Source: Pristionchus mayeri (taxonomy: Eukaryota > Nematoda > Chromadorea > Rhabditida > Neodiplogasteridae). From it: 64,000 nt of DNA. The notes under the pieces were generated by a model that worked only from the letters and a program-made list of their open reading frames with translations, had not been told where the DNA came from and ran no database searches. The stretch lies in contig BTRK01000005.1 of the NCBI GenBank assembly GCA_036245805.1, positions 20,250,984 through 20,314,983 on the forward strand, written 5' to 3'. Within the stretch, counting starts at the first letter, position 1. The number at the start of each line of letters is the position of its first letter. This document shows, one piece after another, positions 27,358-38,800 of the stretch. Position numbers and translations under genes: made by a program.

Positions 27358-27747
27358 TTAAATAACATAAAAGTAACAGAAAGGTATGAAATATTTCCGA
27401 TTTTTGGCTATCTGCCTTCGAGGAATCAATATCCGACATTCATCCTGCTTCAGAATCTTCTTCAAATGCCCCTGTATCTGTTGGACCCACAGTGGTCCGT
27501 GGTAGTGCGAGAGTGCCTTTGTGCATGTATTCATGTGATGTGCTGATGTACTACTGCTTCCTCTCTCTGTAGCTGTATACCATCGATGTGGTATCTTCCC
27601 TTTCCCCCTTTCATTCAAACCCCTCGTATAACTCTCATGATAATATGACATATTTGGGGCTATGCCTTCGAATGTTGAAATTAACCTTCCTCGATTAATA
27701 TTAGTTAGGGACCCTTTCTTTAGGCCATCCTTGCTGAATTCTTGCAT
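27358..27747 (-). CDS. Basic ORF, unrecognised (about 130 aa)
   Basis: An ATG-initiated minus-strand ORF encodes a Lys/Arg-rich protein ending in KYFIPFCYFYVI. It includes a copy of the 15-bp palindrome in frame (27483-27498). I recognise no family. It lies upstream of the companion gene within the island and may be a third element protein or chance. Confidence 0.25.
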   Translation of the reverse strand: MQEFSKDGLKKGSLTNINRGRLISTFEGIAPNMSYYHESYTRGLNERGKGKIPHRWYTATERGSSSTSAHHMNTCTKALSHYHGPLWVQQIQGHLKKILKQDECRILIPRRQIAKNRKYFIPFCYFYVI

Positions 27748-28157
27748 TAACAATAACTGGTAGCGACCAAAACAATCTAAGCGTAGATCAAGCAAACGCT
27801 ACAGTATCCTACTTAGGGTAGCGTACCTGGTGGACAAACGACTAATCAATGATAGCCCTACAGATTTATATTCAGTTCTGTTTATAAGTATACTTCAGCA
27901 GTATATCTACTACTGATTTTATGTGGTAGATCAAAAAATTTTGTTGCTAGAATCTTGAAAAACCTTCCGTCCAAACATCCCACTTTAACTATCGTATTTG
28001 ATCTAAAATTGATTACATTGTATTATATATCTAAGAAGAAGTATTACGTATATGCAAGCAATATTTAATTTATTAATTTAATTTAATTCTGTAAAAATCA
28101 TAATAAATTATATGCATGACTCAATGAACTACAGTAGTTATCACCCCTACAAAATCC

Positions 28158-28174
28158 GGGGCCATAGTGGGTCC
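28158..28174. repeat. Outermost right copy of the palindrome family
   Basis: GGGCCATAGTGGGTCC is the last member seen in the island. With 20518-20598 it marks an outer span of about 7.7 kb. Confidence 0.6.
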
Positions 28175-28323
28175 TCTATTTGGCTCTCAGACCATTCCTC
28201 CATCGCAGGAATAAATATTTCCCAATTGGAACGAGCAGCTATATTAGAGCTATATTAGAGCTCACTACAGAAATATGTGTAATATCTTTCAATTTAATTA
28301 CAATATAAGAACATTCGCCTTAA

Positions 28324-28350
28324 AAATTCTTGGCTAATTGCCAAGAATTT
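28324..28350. repeat. Perfect hairpin with 11-bp arms
   Basis: AAATTCTTGGC and GCCAAGAATTT are perfect inverted arms around a 5-nt loop. It is not followed by a T-run typical of a terminator and lies in gene-free AT-rich DNA (27.8-28.9 kb) where I see no gene. Confidence 0.6.
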
Positions 28351-28601
28351 ATGTTAAGAGGGACCCGCCGCGATTTCCCTTGCTTCTATGTCGGTAAATA
28401 GTCTGTTTTTCGAAACGCCGCATTTTTTTTAAACTTAAATAACTTTATTGAATTTCGTTGTCGTTCTAATTCTTGTAATTCATCGATAGGTCGCGCATAA
28501 TCTTCGAATTCGTCGTTGATATTTGCGAAATTTGTCGCCGCTTCGATAATGCTTTCGATAATTTTTTGAAATAACTAATGAATTCTTTGTGATTACTTAC
28601 A

Positions 28602-28806
28602 GGGTAATATAATATTGCGGGAGCAGTAAAGTTAGTTGCCAGCCACTTGCTCTTAAAATTATAATCCTCTCACGACAATATTACTTAGTTACTTTGCGTT
28701 TGCAAAGTTTGTTGCCAGCTTTTTTTATTATTTCATGACGGAAAAATTCAATTTACTTGAAAGCTGCTGGCAACTTACTTTTCCACTACTTGCCACAATA
28801 TTACCC
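28602..28806. mobile_element. MITE-like inverted-repeat element upstream of SmB
   Basis: A 205-bp segment starts GGGTAATATAATATTGCGGG and ends with an inverted partner CCACAATATTACCC. The arms extend imperfectly for about 45 bp, including TTAGTTGCCAGC against GCTGGCAACTTA. No coding capacity is seen. It is unrelated to the GGTCGAAA element. Confidence 0.65.
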
Positions 28807-28991
28807 TACGATCGCAGAGTTTCGTTGTATTGTCTCGTTTCTTCTTATTTGTAATTCGTCATTGTGTCGCAAATAGCCAGATCATCCATAATTTTCTAAT
28901 TTATCGTTTATATTTGCAAAATTTTTTTGCGTAGCTGACGCGGTAGTAACCTCAATTCTTCCAGGGTACTCCTAACCACTCCACAGTCAAA

Positions 28992-29785
28992 ATGACTATC
29001 TCAAAGAATAACAAGATGATGCAGCATCTGAACTTCCAGATGAAGGTCGTTCTGCAGGACGGAAGAACTTTCGTCGGATACTTCAAAGGTTAGTTTTTAA
29101 TATGAGAATTTTCCAAATATCCATTACTTTATATCCATGCTTGTTTAACTTCAATCGAAACTATAAATTCATTGAGTGCGGCTCTTTTCAGCCTTCGACA
29201 AGCATATGAATGTGCTTCTCTCCGATTGCGAGGAGTTCCGTCAGATCAAGCCCAAGGCAGGCAAGAAGACTGAAGGTGAAGAGAAGCGAACACTTGGATT
29301 CGTTCTGTTGCGTGGAGAGCACATCGTTTCACTCACTGTCTGCGGCCCCCCTCCCAAGGACGAGGATTCTGGTCGTCTGCCCAAGGGTGGAGGACTCGGC
29401 GGACCCGGCATGGCCAAGCCTGCTGGACGAGGAATGCCCATGCCTCCCATGCCCGGTCAGGGAGCTCCTCCTGGTCTCCAGGGACAGGTACACGATTAAA
29501 ACATTCATAATTGAATCACAAAAGGGCCAGCCTAATAGTTTTAGCTAGCGCGAATAGTTTTATAAAAAAATTTGTAAACTTCCGATACAAATCGTTTTTT
29601 TCTTACAACTTTACTTGAAAATGTATATATTTTTTAAAAATATTAAAATCGTTTTGTATAACTTACTCAAACATTCTTTTTTCCAGGTGCGCGGCGTTGG
29701 TGGTCCAGGAATGGGAATGATGCAACCGGGAATGGGTTTCCCTGGAGGGCCTCCCATGGGTGGGATGCCTCCTCGACCATTCTAA
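28992..29785 (+). CDS. SNRPB: SmB/B' core snRNP protein
   Basis: Three exons (28992-29088, 29192-29487, 29687-29785) encode 163 aa. The Sm1 motif ([20 protein letters not shown]) and Sm2 motif ([13 protein letters not shown]) are complete. A Gly/Pro/Met-rich tail follows, with [11 protein letters not shown] and [11 protein letters not shown] ending the protein. The Sm ring assembles on U1, U2, U4 and U5 snRNA. The [10 protein letters not shown] start is the main nematode indicator in the window. CTTCCAG acceptor-like and CTCCACAG sites lie 10-35 bp upstream of the ATG. Confidence 0.96.
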
Positions 29786-30108
29786 GTTGTATGTTAAAAC
29801 ATTATACCTTCTCATTCCTTACAACCATCTATTTGTTGCGTTAATCAACTATTTATATTCTTTGTTACGTTACCAAGTAGTATTTTCTCACCCGTTTGCA
29901 AACTATGTCCCTTGTTGGTGATCTATCCCCATTAAATGTAATAATTCGAGGCACCAATGTACTGATACTCAGCATTCGAATAAAATTGTTTTGCCCTCAA
30001 ATGGTTAATTTTTTTGTTTTTTTCCGCTTGAGGCGGTATACGATATCGTTGACGCTGTCTGTGATGTGGTTCGGAATGTTTTATGGGGGATGTTGTACAG
30101 AGTGAAAG

Positions 30109-32688
30109 ATGCCTCCCAAGAAGAACGTCGTGGAGGAGCGTCCCCCTCTGGTTGGTCGTCTTGGAACCAACCTCAAGGTGCGCCGTTCTCGTATCCTCCA
30201 CGCATAAATATCATTCCTGCTAGTTGTATTGACAATCTGATGGCTCTGTTCGCACAACACTTTTTTGGTTAAAAAACTGTGCCTCTACGAGAATCGTGAA
30301 TCGCTACCCCCCTCCCCCCCCCCCCTCCCCTATTAGAGATGGCGATTCTTTATCCCGCCGCCCCAGGATAGCGAATATTAAACATCGTTTGGCCAACCGT
30401 AGTCTATACACAGATGGGCATCCTGGGTTTGCCCAACGTTGGAAAGTCTACATTCTTCAATGTGCTCACCAAGTCGGCCATTCCTGCTGAGAACTTCCCT
30501 TTCTGCACCATCGATCCTAATGAGGTATTCGTAAATTGCTTTGATTACTATACTACTTAATTAACTTTTTTGTCATTTAGAAAATAATAATATAGCAAAT
30601 AAATGATATATGTTAGGCCCGAGTAATGGTGGCGGATACTCGTTTCGACTGGCTCGTCGAGCACTACAAGCCCGCCAGCAAGGTATCATATGTCCATTAA
30701 GTAATCAAAAATATTTCGTTAATCGTGTTCACTCCACTTCGTTGTCCGGACACAATTCCCCCCCCCCATGGGATGTTCTCCTAGGTCCCTGCATTCCTGA
30801 ACGTCGTGGACATTGCTGGTTTGGTGAAGGGAGCCTCTGAAGGACAGGGTCTGGGAAACGCCTTCCTCTCGCACGTCTCTGCTTGTGATGCACTCTTCCA
30901 TCTGTGCAGAGCATTCGACGACGATGACGTCATCCACGTAGAGGGAGATGTGCGGTGAAATCTAATTATGCGTTTAACATCTTAACCAGGATTCTGAATT
31001 GCGTTTCAGGTGAATCCTACTCGTGATCTCGAGATTATTGCCAACGAATTGGTCCAGAAGGATCTCCAGTATCTCGAAGGAGCTGTGAAGAAACTCGAAA
31101 CTCTCGTCGTTAGAGCTAATGACAAGACGAAGAAGGTAAGGATATAAGAGAGTGTCGTATGACGAATAATCAGTGATGATTGTAGGTGGAGTACGACTGT
31201 CTGAAGAAGGTGCAGACGATGCTGACTGAGGAGAAGAAACCATTGAGATTGGAACACTGGAATGAGAAGGAGATCGAAGCACTCAACAAGGTATAGTGGC
31301 AATTTGACAGGATTAAGAGTCGAGTAGGTATTGCTTCTTTACTCCTGGAGCACATGATGTGGAAAATCATTAGGGGAAATGCTTTTGAGTGTTAAAATAG
31401 AATGCTTAATTGTACAATTTTTAAGTTATTCAATTATAGCATCTTCTGCTCACCTCTAAGCCCATCGTATACCTAGTGAATCTGACTGAGAAGGACTACA
31501 TCAGGAAGAAGAACAAATGGCTTCCCAAGATCAAGGTATCGCACAGCAGAAATATCAGAATATCATTTTCTATTATTTTTTTTTGAATTTTTCAATTTTT
31601 ATGACACAAATGAGCCACACACCGGAAATTCCGGTAAACTGTATGTAACTTTTGAATGCGAATAACCTTAATCAAATGAGTTTCGCAGGGAATGCGTATA
31701 GTTTTAGTACTTAGTACAAAGAGTTATTTTGTACTAGTGTTTTCCGGTCGGAAATTTTACCATTAAAATGTTCAATAACGTTTTTTTTACCGATGACGAA
31801 GATCCAAATAGTAGGCAATGCTCTAACCGCATTCCGGAGCTCTATAATTCTACGTTTTATCGCGTTTAATCACACTCAAAAGTTACATACAATTTGCCTC
31901 TTTTTTCCAATGTGCAACCCTGAAATGGACGAACAGTCAATCTTTAAATAAATGCTCAAAATATTTCTTGATTTTATTAAAGAAACGTATATGAAGTATT
32001 GAAAGTATTGGTACTGCTAACTAGTTTTCATTTGACATATTGTAGGAGTGGATCGATAAGAACGACCCTGGAGCAGTGCTCATTCCTTTCTCGGGAGTAT
32101 TCGAGAGCAAACTCATCGATATGCCCGAAGATGAGAGAGCCAAGTTCCTGAAGGAGGTACTATTCCAACTATAATACTCTCCCAAATCTGCCCCTTCACA
32201 CGTGTGGCATTGCAGGGAGGATGGGTGTAATTGTCCTTTGCAGAGCGAGACGAGCTCGAATCTGGACAAGATCGTGCACACTGGATACAAGGCACTGCAA
32301 CTGGAGTACTTCTTCACTGCAGGGGCAGATGAAGTGAAGGCATGGACAATCCAGGCAAGTCCCGTCCCCTTAGTCCAGGGGAGAGAATGGGCGTGTCTTA
32401 CAGAAGGGGACGAAGGCGCCACAGGCTGCAGGCAGAATCCACACTGACTTCGAGAAGGGATTCATCATGGCTGAAGTATTCAAAGTTGCCGATATCATCG
32501 AGTTGGGAGACGAAAATAAGGTGAGTCATTAATCTCTGTGGTACGACGGTGTGTAATTGATGTGATTGGAGGTGAAAGCGGGCGGGAAGTACCGTCAGCA
32601 GGGAAAGACGTACATCGTAGAGGATGGAGACGTCATCCTCTTCAAGTTCAACGCTGGCGCCGGTCTGACTGCCGGAAAGAAGAAGTAA
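30109..32688 (+). CDS. OLA1: OLA1 Obg-like ATPase (YchF family)
   Basis: Eleven exons join to 397 aa, the family length: 30109-30177, 30414-30524, 30617-30682, 30785-30949, 31010-31135, 31186-31290, 31440-31535, 32046-32156, 32244-32354, 32404-32520, 32572-32688. G1 is [11 protein letters not shown]3 is [17 protein letters not shown] and the variant NKxD motif is VNLTEKDY. This variant makes YchF proteins prefer ATP over GTP. The C-terminal TGS domain is present ([20 protein letters not shown]). The intron at 32355 has a GC donor (CAG|gcaagt). The 510-bp intron 31536-32045 holds an inverted-repeat element. A TACAG site lies 8 bp before the ATG. AATAAA at 32816. Confidence 0.97.
31636..31895. 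mobile_element. Inverted-repeat element in OLA1 intron
   Basis: AAACTGTATGTAACTTTTGA at 31636 is inverted at about 31873-31895 (TCAAAAGTTACATACAATTT). The 260-bp segment between has no ORF. It looks like a MITE, distinct in its ends from the other elements here. The intron is several times longer than its neighbours because of it. Confidence 0.6.
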
Positions 32689-33102
32689 ACTTGCCATCCC
32701 TTTTTGTTACCTTGTTATCCGAATATGAGCAAGATTTCGATAGTCCACTCTTGGGATACTGTGTTTAATTGCTTGTTTTCTCTTTTTCTGTTATTAAAGA
32801 GTGTTATATCAAATGAATAAATTGGAAAAATTGTATCGTCAACATAATATTCGAGCTGAGTGTCTCGCGTTAAAACGCTAGTCGAAAGAAATACCGCTTG
32901 AGAAAAGCGAGAGAGAGTATACAGGGCGAGGAGTGTGTGAGGGGGGGAGAGAAGGAAGGAGGGAGCGTATCCAGGGGGGAGGGGGTGAGAGGACGAGAGT
33001 GGCGTCCTCTGCGTCTCTGTCTTCACTCTGTCACTGTGCTCTCGTCTTTAGGTCCGCCTCTCATTGCTCCACCCTTCGTGACCACGCCTCTCTCCTCTCG
33101 CC

Positions 33103-35368
33103 ATGTCGGAGACTCCAATTCTACCGAAACCTGGAGTAGGAGTCCAGAAAGTGATTCTGATTCAAAACCCTGCTCCACAGCAGCAAGTGTACTTGCTGCA
33201 GCCGACTAGCAATCATGGAGCGAGCCAACCGGTGAGGCTTACTCTCTTTGATCGATACAGTCCACCTGAGATTATCGAGGGAACACCTGTTCCCTTTGAT
33301 TTAGCAGTAACTCTTCGATTATGAAATGAGTGGTGAGTCGAGAGTGGCCAATCGACTTGAGAAGGGAAACCTGAATCGGCGGAGTGAATCACGTGAATGA
33401 GTGAGGGAATGCCTTGCAGCTTACCTTCATCCCGCTCATCCAAGGGGATCCCTCTGCTGGATCTACCTCCACGCCCTCCTCCAGTGCCACCGGAGGGAGT
33501 AAGAAGCAGATGACTCATCTACAACCAATGACTCCCTCTTCCTCCTCCTCCGACCACGACAAGACTGCTGCATCTGCTGCCAATCAACAGAGAATCACAC
33601 TCGGTCAGTCATCTACTCGATTGGGGAGATTAGGGCGCATCTTAATCTCCCCCTCGAGTTTCTTGTGCTTCATTCAACCTGTCCCTTTCTCTCGATAGTC
33701 AATTATGGTAATTGAAATGGGGAGACGCGTGAAAAGGGGTGGAATCTTGCTTATAGGGGGAGGGGAGATAGAGACCACGCCTATCGATCGACACTCCCCC
33801 TTTCTCCCCTCCCCCTTCCCTCCCCCTTCATGAGAGAGATACACACAAACAGGGCGTGGTGTGGTAGAGGAGGGAGGAGAGAGAATGAAGGAGGGAGAGG
33901 GCGGGTTTAGATTGAGAATAGGAATAGAGAGTGAGGGAATGGGGAGGGTGGAAGTACAATGTGGCCCACTTTAGGATGAGATACAATCAAAGGGGAGAAA
34001 GCAGCAAAAAGTGGGGAGAAAGGATGGAGAATTACGTTTGAGAAGGAATGAATTCCATTCAGGAAATCTCCACTTCCAACAAGATCCGAACGATCCTCAG
34101 AAGTGGATCATCACCAATGACAATCCCTCTGGAAACACTGATGGAGTCGATGTGAGAGACAACCCTTTCAGTTATCATTCCATCTAGTATTCTGTCTGTA
34201 GATCATCTATTGGAGCATCATTAGTGACGGAGTAGCGGATTGATTTCGATGCAATTAATAGAAACTGATTGTAGTCCCTTCGATTATGTATTTGGGATGT
34301 GTACTGCTCGTGAAGATATTTGCAAGAATTATGGTTCAGGATCTGAACAAGGGAATGATGGGATGGTTGTAGATGGTGCACGAGGAGGCAGATGGAGGAG
34401 TTTCCCCCACGATGCAGAGTGACTACGAGAGTGGAGGAGATGATCGACGATATGAAACCAAGCACAACAAGAGTTGGAGTGCTGAGGTCGGCGCTGATGT
34501 GAGTGATTTGACCATGATCGAGGGGGAGGGAGGAGGACCGAGTGAGAGAGCTCTCGTTCAGATGCCAAAGCGATGCGCCTGCACGTGTCCCAACTGCCAG
34601 AGTAACATCGGAAAGAGGCGAGATCTTGAGATTATCGTTAATTAGCTTCCTTTACTGTTGGGGAAAAACACAAGATCCAAAGACTGAAGATTTACGACAT
34701 TGGCGGATAAGTCAATTTCTTAGAATGGGATTGTGGGTGGAATAATGGTGGTGTTGCAGTGCGGAGGGGAAGAGTCGATTACACATCTGTCATATCTGCT
34801 CGAAGACGTACGGGAAGACGAGTCATCTAAGGGCGCATCTCAGAGGTAACAGAGGGATCACAGCAGGCATTGAGCACGAAGAAGAAGTAGTATGGGCATG
34901 TAGTTAATACTGCCCAACTGGTCTTCTATCTTGCATTCGTTGTCTTGACGACCATAGAATATGTTATTAAGGGGTCAGAGGTGTTGTCTGCATTGTGTTG
35001 AATGGAAGGATGGGAGATGCAGAGTGTTGTGCTTGCAGGCCACGCGGGTAACAAACCCTTCGCGTGCGATTGGAATCACTGCCAGAAGAGATTCACTCGA
35101 TCGGATGAACTGCAGAGACATCGAAGGACCCACACTGGAGAGAAGAGATTCACCTGCTCCAGCTGTGGAAAGAAGTGAGACAGAGAGAGGGGAACCTTCC
35201 CCTTCCCTCCCCTCCCCCCTCACCTATCACTTCAGTTGCCAATACATCTATAGACCGTGATCCATTTGCAGATTCATGCGATCCGACCACTTAACGAAGC
35301 ACGAGCGAACTCATTCTTCCTCTCGATCAGTCATGAGTGCGCCCATCAAATTGCAGCATGGAGGATGA
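33103..35368 (+). CDS. Sp-family (buttonhead-box, three zinc finger) transcription factor
   Basis: Seven exons (33103-33231, 33420-33603, 34063-34151, 34373-34617, 34760-34845, 35039-35174, 35272-35368) encode 321 aa. The N-terminal half is Gln/Ser/Thr-rich, as in Sp activation domains. The buttonhead box RCACTCPNC precedes three C2H2 fingers: [39 protein letters not shown] and [19 protein letters not shown], joined by TGEK-type linkers. These fingers read GC/GT boxes. Finger 1 is CX2C, not the usual CX4C of Sp1. The intron after 34617 must start with GC (AG|gcgaga) to keep the frame. Which nematode sptf paralogue it is cannot be told. Confidence 0.92.
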
Positions 35369-35844
35369 TTCTCCCTCGATGCTCTCCCATGGGAGGACGA
35401 GGGGAACTGTCCCTCTCTCTCCTTCCCTCATCCTCCCTCCCCCCTCCCTTCGCCTTCTTCGCAAGCTCAATTAGAATCTACCTTATCCGCACTGCTCTGC
35501 CTGATTTCTCTCCTAGTCACCATTTAGCAACTCCTTCCCATTCCTCGCCACACCATTCACGACCAAGTACACCAATGCATCCCTACCGTATCCCTATCCC
35601 ACTACCGCTACTCCTCATTCATCCTAAATTCCGGTCTTCCGGTTATGTGTACCACGGGCCTCAGAGTTCCTGAATCAGAAAGCATCTATAATATACTAAG
35701 TGGATTATCTCTTCAGTCGATTCCAGTACTCACATCGTTCGCTCGGTTCTAATTCACCCAATCGACCTCTTCCCCTCATGTTGCTACTTTGACGTATTAC
35801 GAAATTGTCGTGTTCGTTAGAATAATAAAAGTATCTATTTTGAT
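35369..35844. other. Sp factor 3' region, convergent
   Basis: This holds the probable 3' UTR, with an AATAAA at 35824-35829 lying 16 bp before the stop codon of the opposite-strand gene. The 3' ends therefore nearly overlap. No other gene is seen. Confidence 0.5.
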
Positions 35845-38800
35845 TCACGGAAGAGAGAGAGTTGAAAGTGATTGGGTGATGAAGATATGACTGGATCGAA
35901 GGGACTTCTTGAGAGTCTTCCTTGTCTCACTCCTCACGAACTCCTTTGCCAATCGATCATTCGATGATCTACTCTTGAGAGCAGCAAAGATGGGGATGGA
36001 ATTAAGAGGAGGGGGAACGGAGAAGGGAATCGTCCTGAACTGAGATAAATCGTCTGAGAACCCGTGAGATACTGCGATTTGAGAGAGAAGAATGAAGTGA
36101 CTCCCTGAATGGAAGAGATTGGGTTACTGTAGATTGGAAGGACATACCGATGACTCGTTCGATGGAGAGATAGTCCTTCTCGATCAGAGAGATGGCTACT
36201 ACACTACCGTGGGTGTAGAACACATCTGGAGAGATGAGCCTGAGAGAGTACGGTATGATAGAGAGTGAGAAGGAGAGTACGGTAGGATAGAGAGAATACC
36301 CACATTCTGAACGAGTGTCTCCTCTTGAGATCTGTACTCTTTCTGAAGAGGGACTTCAGAGGGAGTTCGGAAGAGTAAGGAGGATCGAAGAGATAGAGAG
36401 GAAGGAGAGAAACACGGAGGAAGGGAGTGTGTGAACACATCGGGGAGAGGGGATGGAAGAGTCCCGAAGTAGAGGTCACTCAAGGAGATCATTGATTGGT
36501 AGTGGGAGTGGAGGGATACTGTACCGTGGAGGGAGAGGGAAATGAGACCATCGCTGACGAAGGATGCAGAAGTTCGCATCTTGATGAAGTTGAGAGACGA
36601 AGTCTGAGAGGATGGATGAGGAAAGGAGAGAGGAAGGGATTGACATCCTGATTGGAGGAATCAGCGAGGAAGGCGTAGAATTGGCCGATGAGATCACGAG
36701 TTGGCTGGGAATGATAGTGAAGACGACGGAAGAGAGAGGAATCACACTGGGTTATCCCCAGCACTTCCCCACTCATCTGCAGTCCCTCCTGAAGGAATGA
36801 AGAATATCAGAGGAAGGAGAAGAACTCGCATAGATAAATCGATAGTAATCCTCGGAGTGATTGAATCGTAGAAGAGAGGATATCCGTGAAGAGATATGGG
36901 CGAATGAGAGATGGAGGAGAGGGGAGACCAAGGAGGATTCCAGTCCCTCCACTCCCTCTGAGGAGATTCTATCCACCTCACGAGCAATCTGAGCAGAGAT
37001 AAAGAAGTAGAGAAGGTCTTCACCTCACCTCATCCAGTCTCTCCTCCTCACTCAATTCCCTCATGTAAGCAGCCAGAGTACTCTTGAACTCCTTCTGATC
37101 CATCAACAGTTTATGAGTTATTCGATCCAATCCTTAATGAATCTTCCCCTCCACTCTTTCGTTTTCTTCGACAGTTACTGCATAAAGACATATCGTGTCT
37201 GTCTGTCTGTCCCTGTTTGTTTGTTTGTTTGTCTGTCACACTTTTTCTTCAAATCGCTGTAAATCGGCTCAAAATCATCGTAGCACCATAGGACCTTGAC
37301 CGTTGGTGACCCCTTGACGAGAGTTTTCAAAAAAATGATCTTTGATCTTTGAACTTTGTAGTTTGTAGTTTGATCACTTTCTTTCAAACCACTCTAATTC
37401 GCTTCAAAATCATCGTAGCACCATAGGACCTTGACCGTTGGTGACCCCTTGACGAGAGCTTTCAAAAAATTGATCTTTGTAGTTTGTAGTTTGATCTTTT
37501 CTTTAAATCGCTCTAATTCGCTTCAAAATCATCGTAGAAGGATAGGAGCTTGACCGTTGGCATCCCCATGGCGAGCGCTTTTTAAAGTTTGATCTTTGAT
37601 CTTTGTTGTTTGTAGTTTGATCTTTTTCTTTAAATCGCTCTAATTCGCTTCAAAATCATCGTAGTAGGATAGGAGCTTGACCGTTGGCATCCCCATGGCG
37701 AGCGCTTTTTAAAGTTTGATCTTTGATCTTTGTAGTTTGTAGTTTGATCTTTTTCTTCAAATGGCTCTAACTCGCTTCAAAATCATTGTAGAAGGATAGG
37801 ACCTTGACCGTTGGCATCCCATGGCGAGCGCTTTTAAAGTTTGATCTTTGATCTTTGTTGTTTGTAGTTTGATCTTTTTCTTTAAATCGCTCTAATTCGC
37901 TTCAAAATCATCGTAGTAGGATAGGAGCTTGACCGTTGGCATCCCCATGGCGAGCGCTTTTTAAAGTTTGATCTTTGATCTTTGTAGTTTGTAGTTTGAT
38001 CTTTTTCTTCAAATGGCTCTAACTCGCTTCAAAATCATTGTAGAAGGATAGGACCTTGACCGTTGGCATCCCATGGCGAGCGCTTTTTAAAGTTTGATCT
38101 TTGATCTTTGTTGTTTGTAGTTTGATCTTTTTCTTTAAATCGCTCTAATTCGCTTCAAAGTCATCGTAGAAGGATAGGACCTTGACCGTTGGCATCCCCA
38201 TGGCGAGCGCTTTTAAAGTTTGATCTTTGTAGTTTGTAGTTTGATCTTTTCTTCAAATGGCTCTAACTCGCTTCAAAATCATCGTAGAAGGATAGGACCT
38301 TGACCTTTGGTATCCCCATGGCGAGTGCTTTTAAAATATGAAACTTGATCTTTGATCTTTGATCTTTGAACTCTTTTATTCAAATCGCTCTAACTTGGCT
38401 CAAACGCGTTCGTGTGACGTCGGACCTTGACCGTTAGCATCCTCACGACGAGCACTTTCAGCACACCACACAACATGGTGCATCTTAGAAAATCGCAGAA
38501 AACTCAAATGCACCCCGTGCACCACCCGCCACACCATCCCAACCTGCTCTCACTCCCCGCAGCGTAAGCGTTGTGAAAGGCTCGTGAGGCCTCGGGTGAT
38601 TCGAAAAAGTTGGGATGGGGCGAAGCCCCATCCCAACTTTTTCTTTTTTCGAATTGTCCCAACTTTTTCGAATTGCCCGAGGCCTCACGAGCCTTTTACA
38701 ACGTTTTAAGCAGGCTTCTACTTGCATACCTTAGAACACGATAACGTAGTTATTTGCGCACTCGCAAACCCATCTTTTCGAAATATAACACATAGCTGTT

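Noticed and set aside
28324..28350. Transcription terminator
   Set aside because: The hairpin is perfect but has no T-run, no adjacent gene end, and the genome is eukaryotic.
37240..38462. CRISPR array
   Set aside because: Repeats are adjacent with no unique spacers of fixed length, in a eukaryotic intron; this is satellite DNA.
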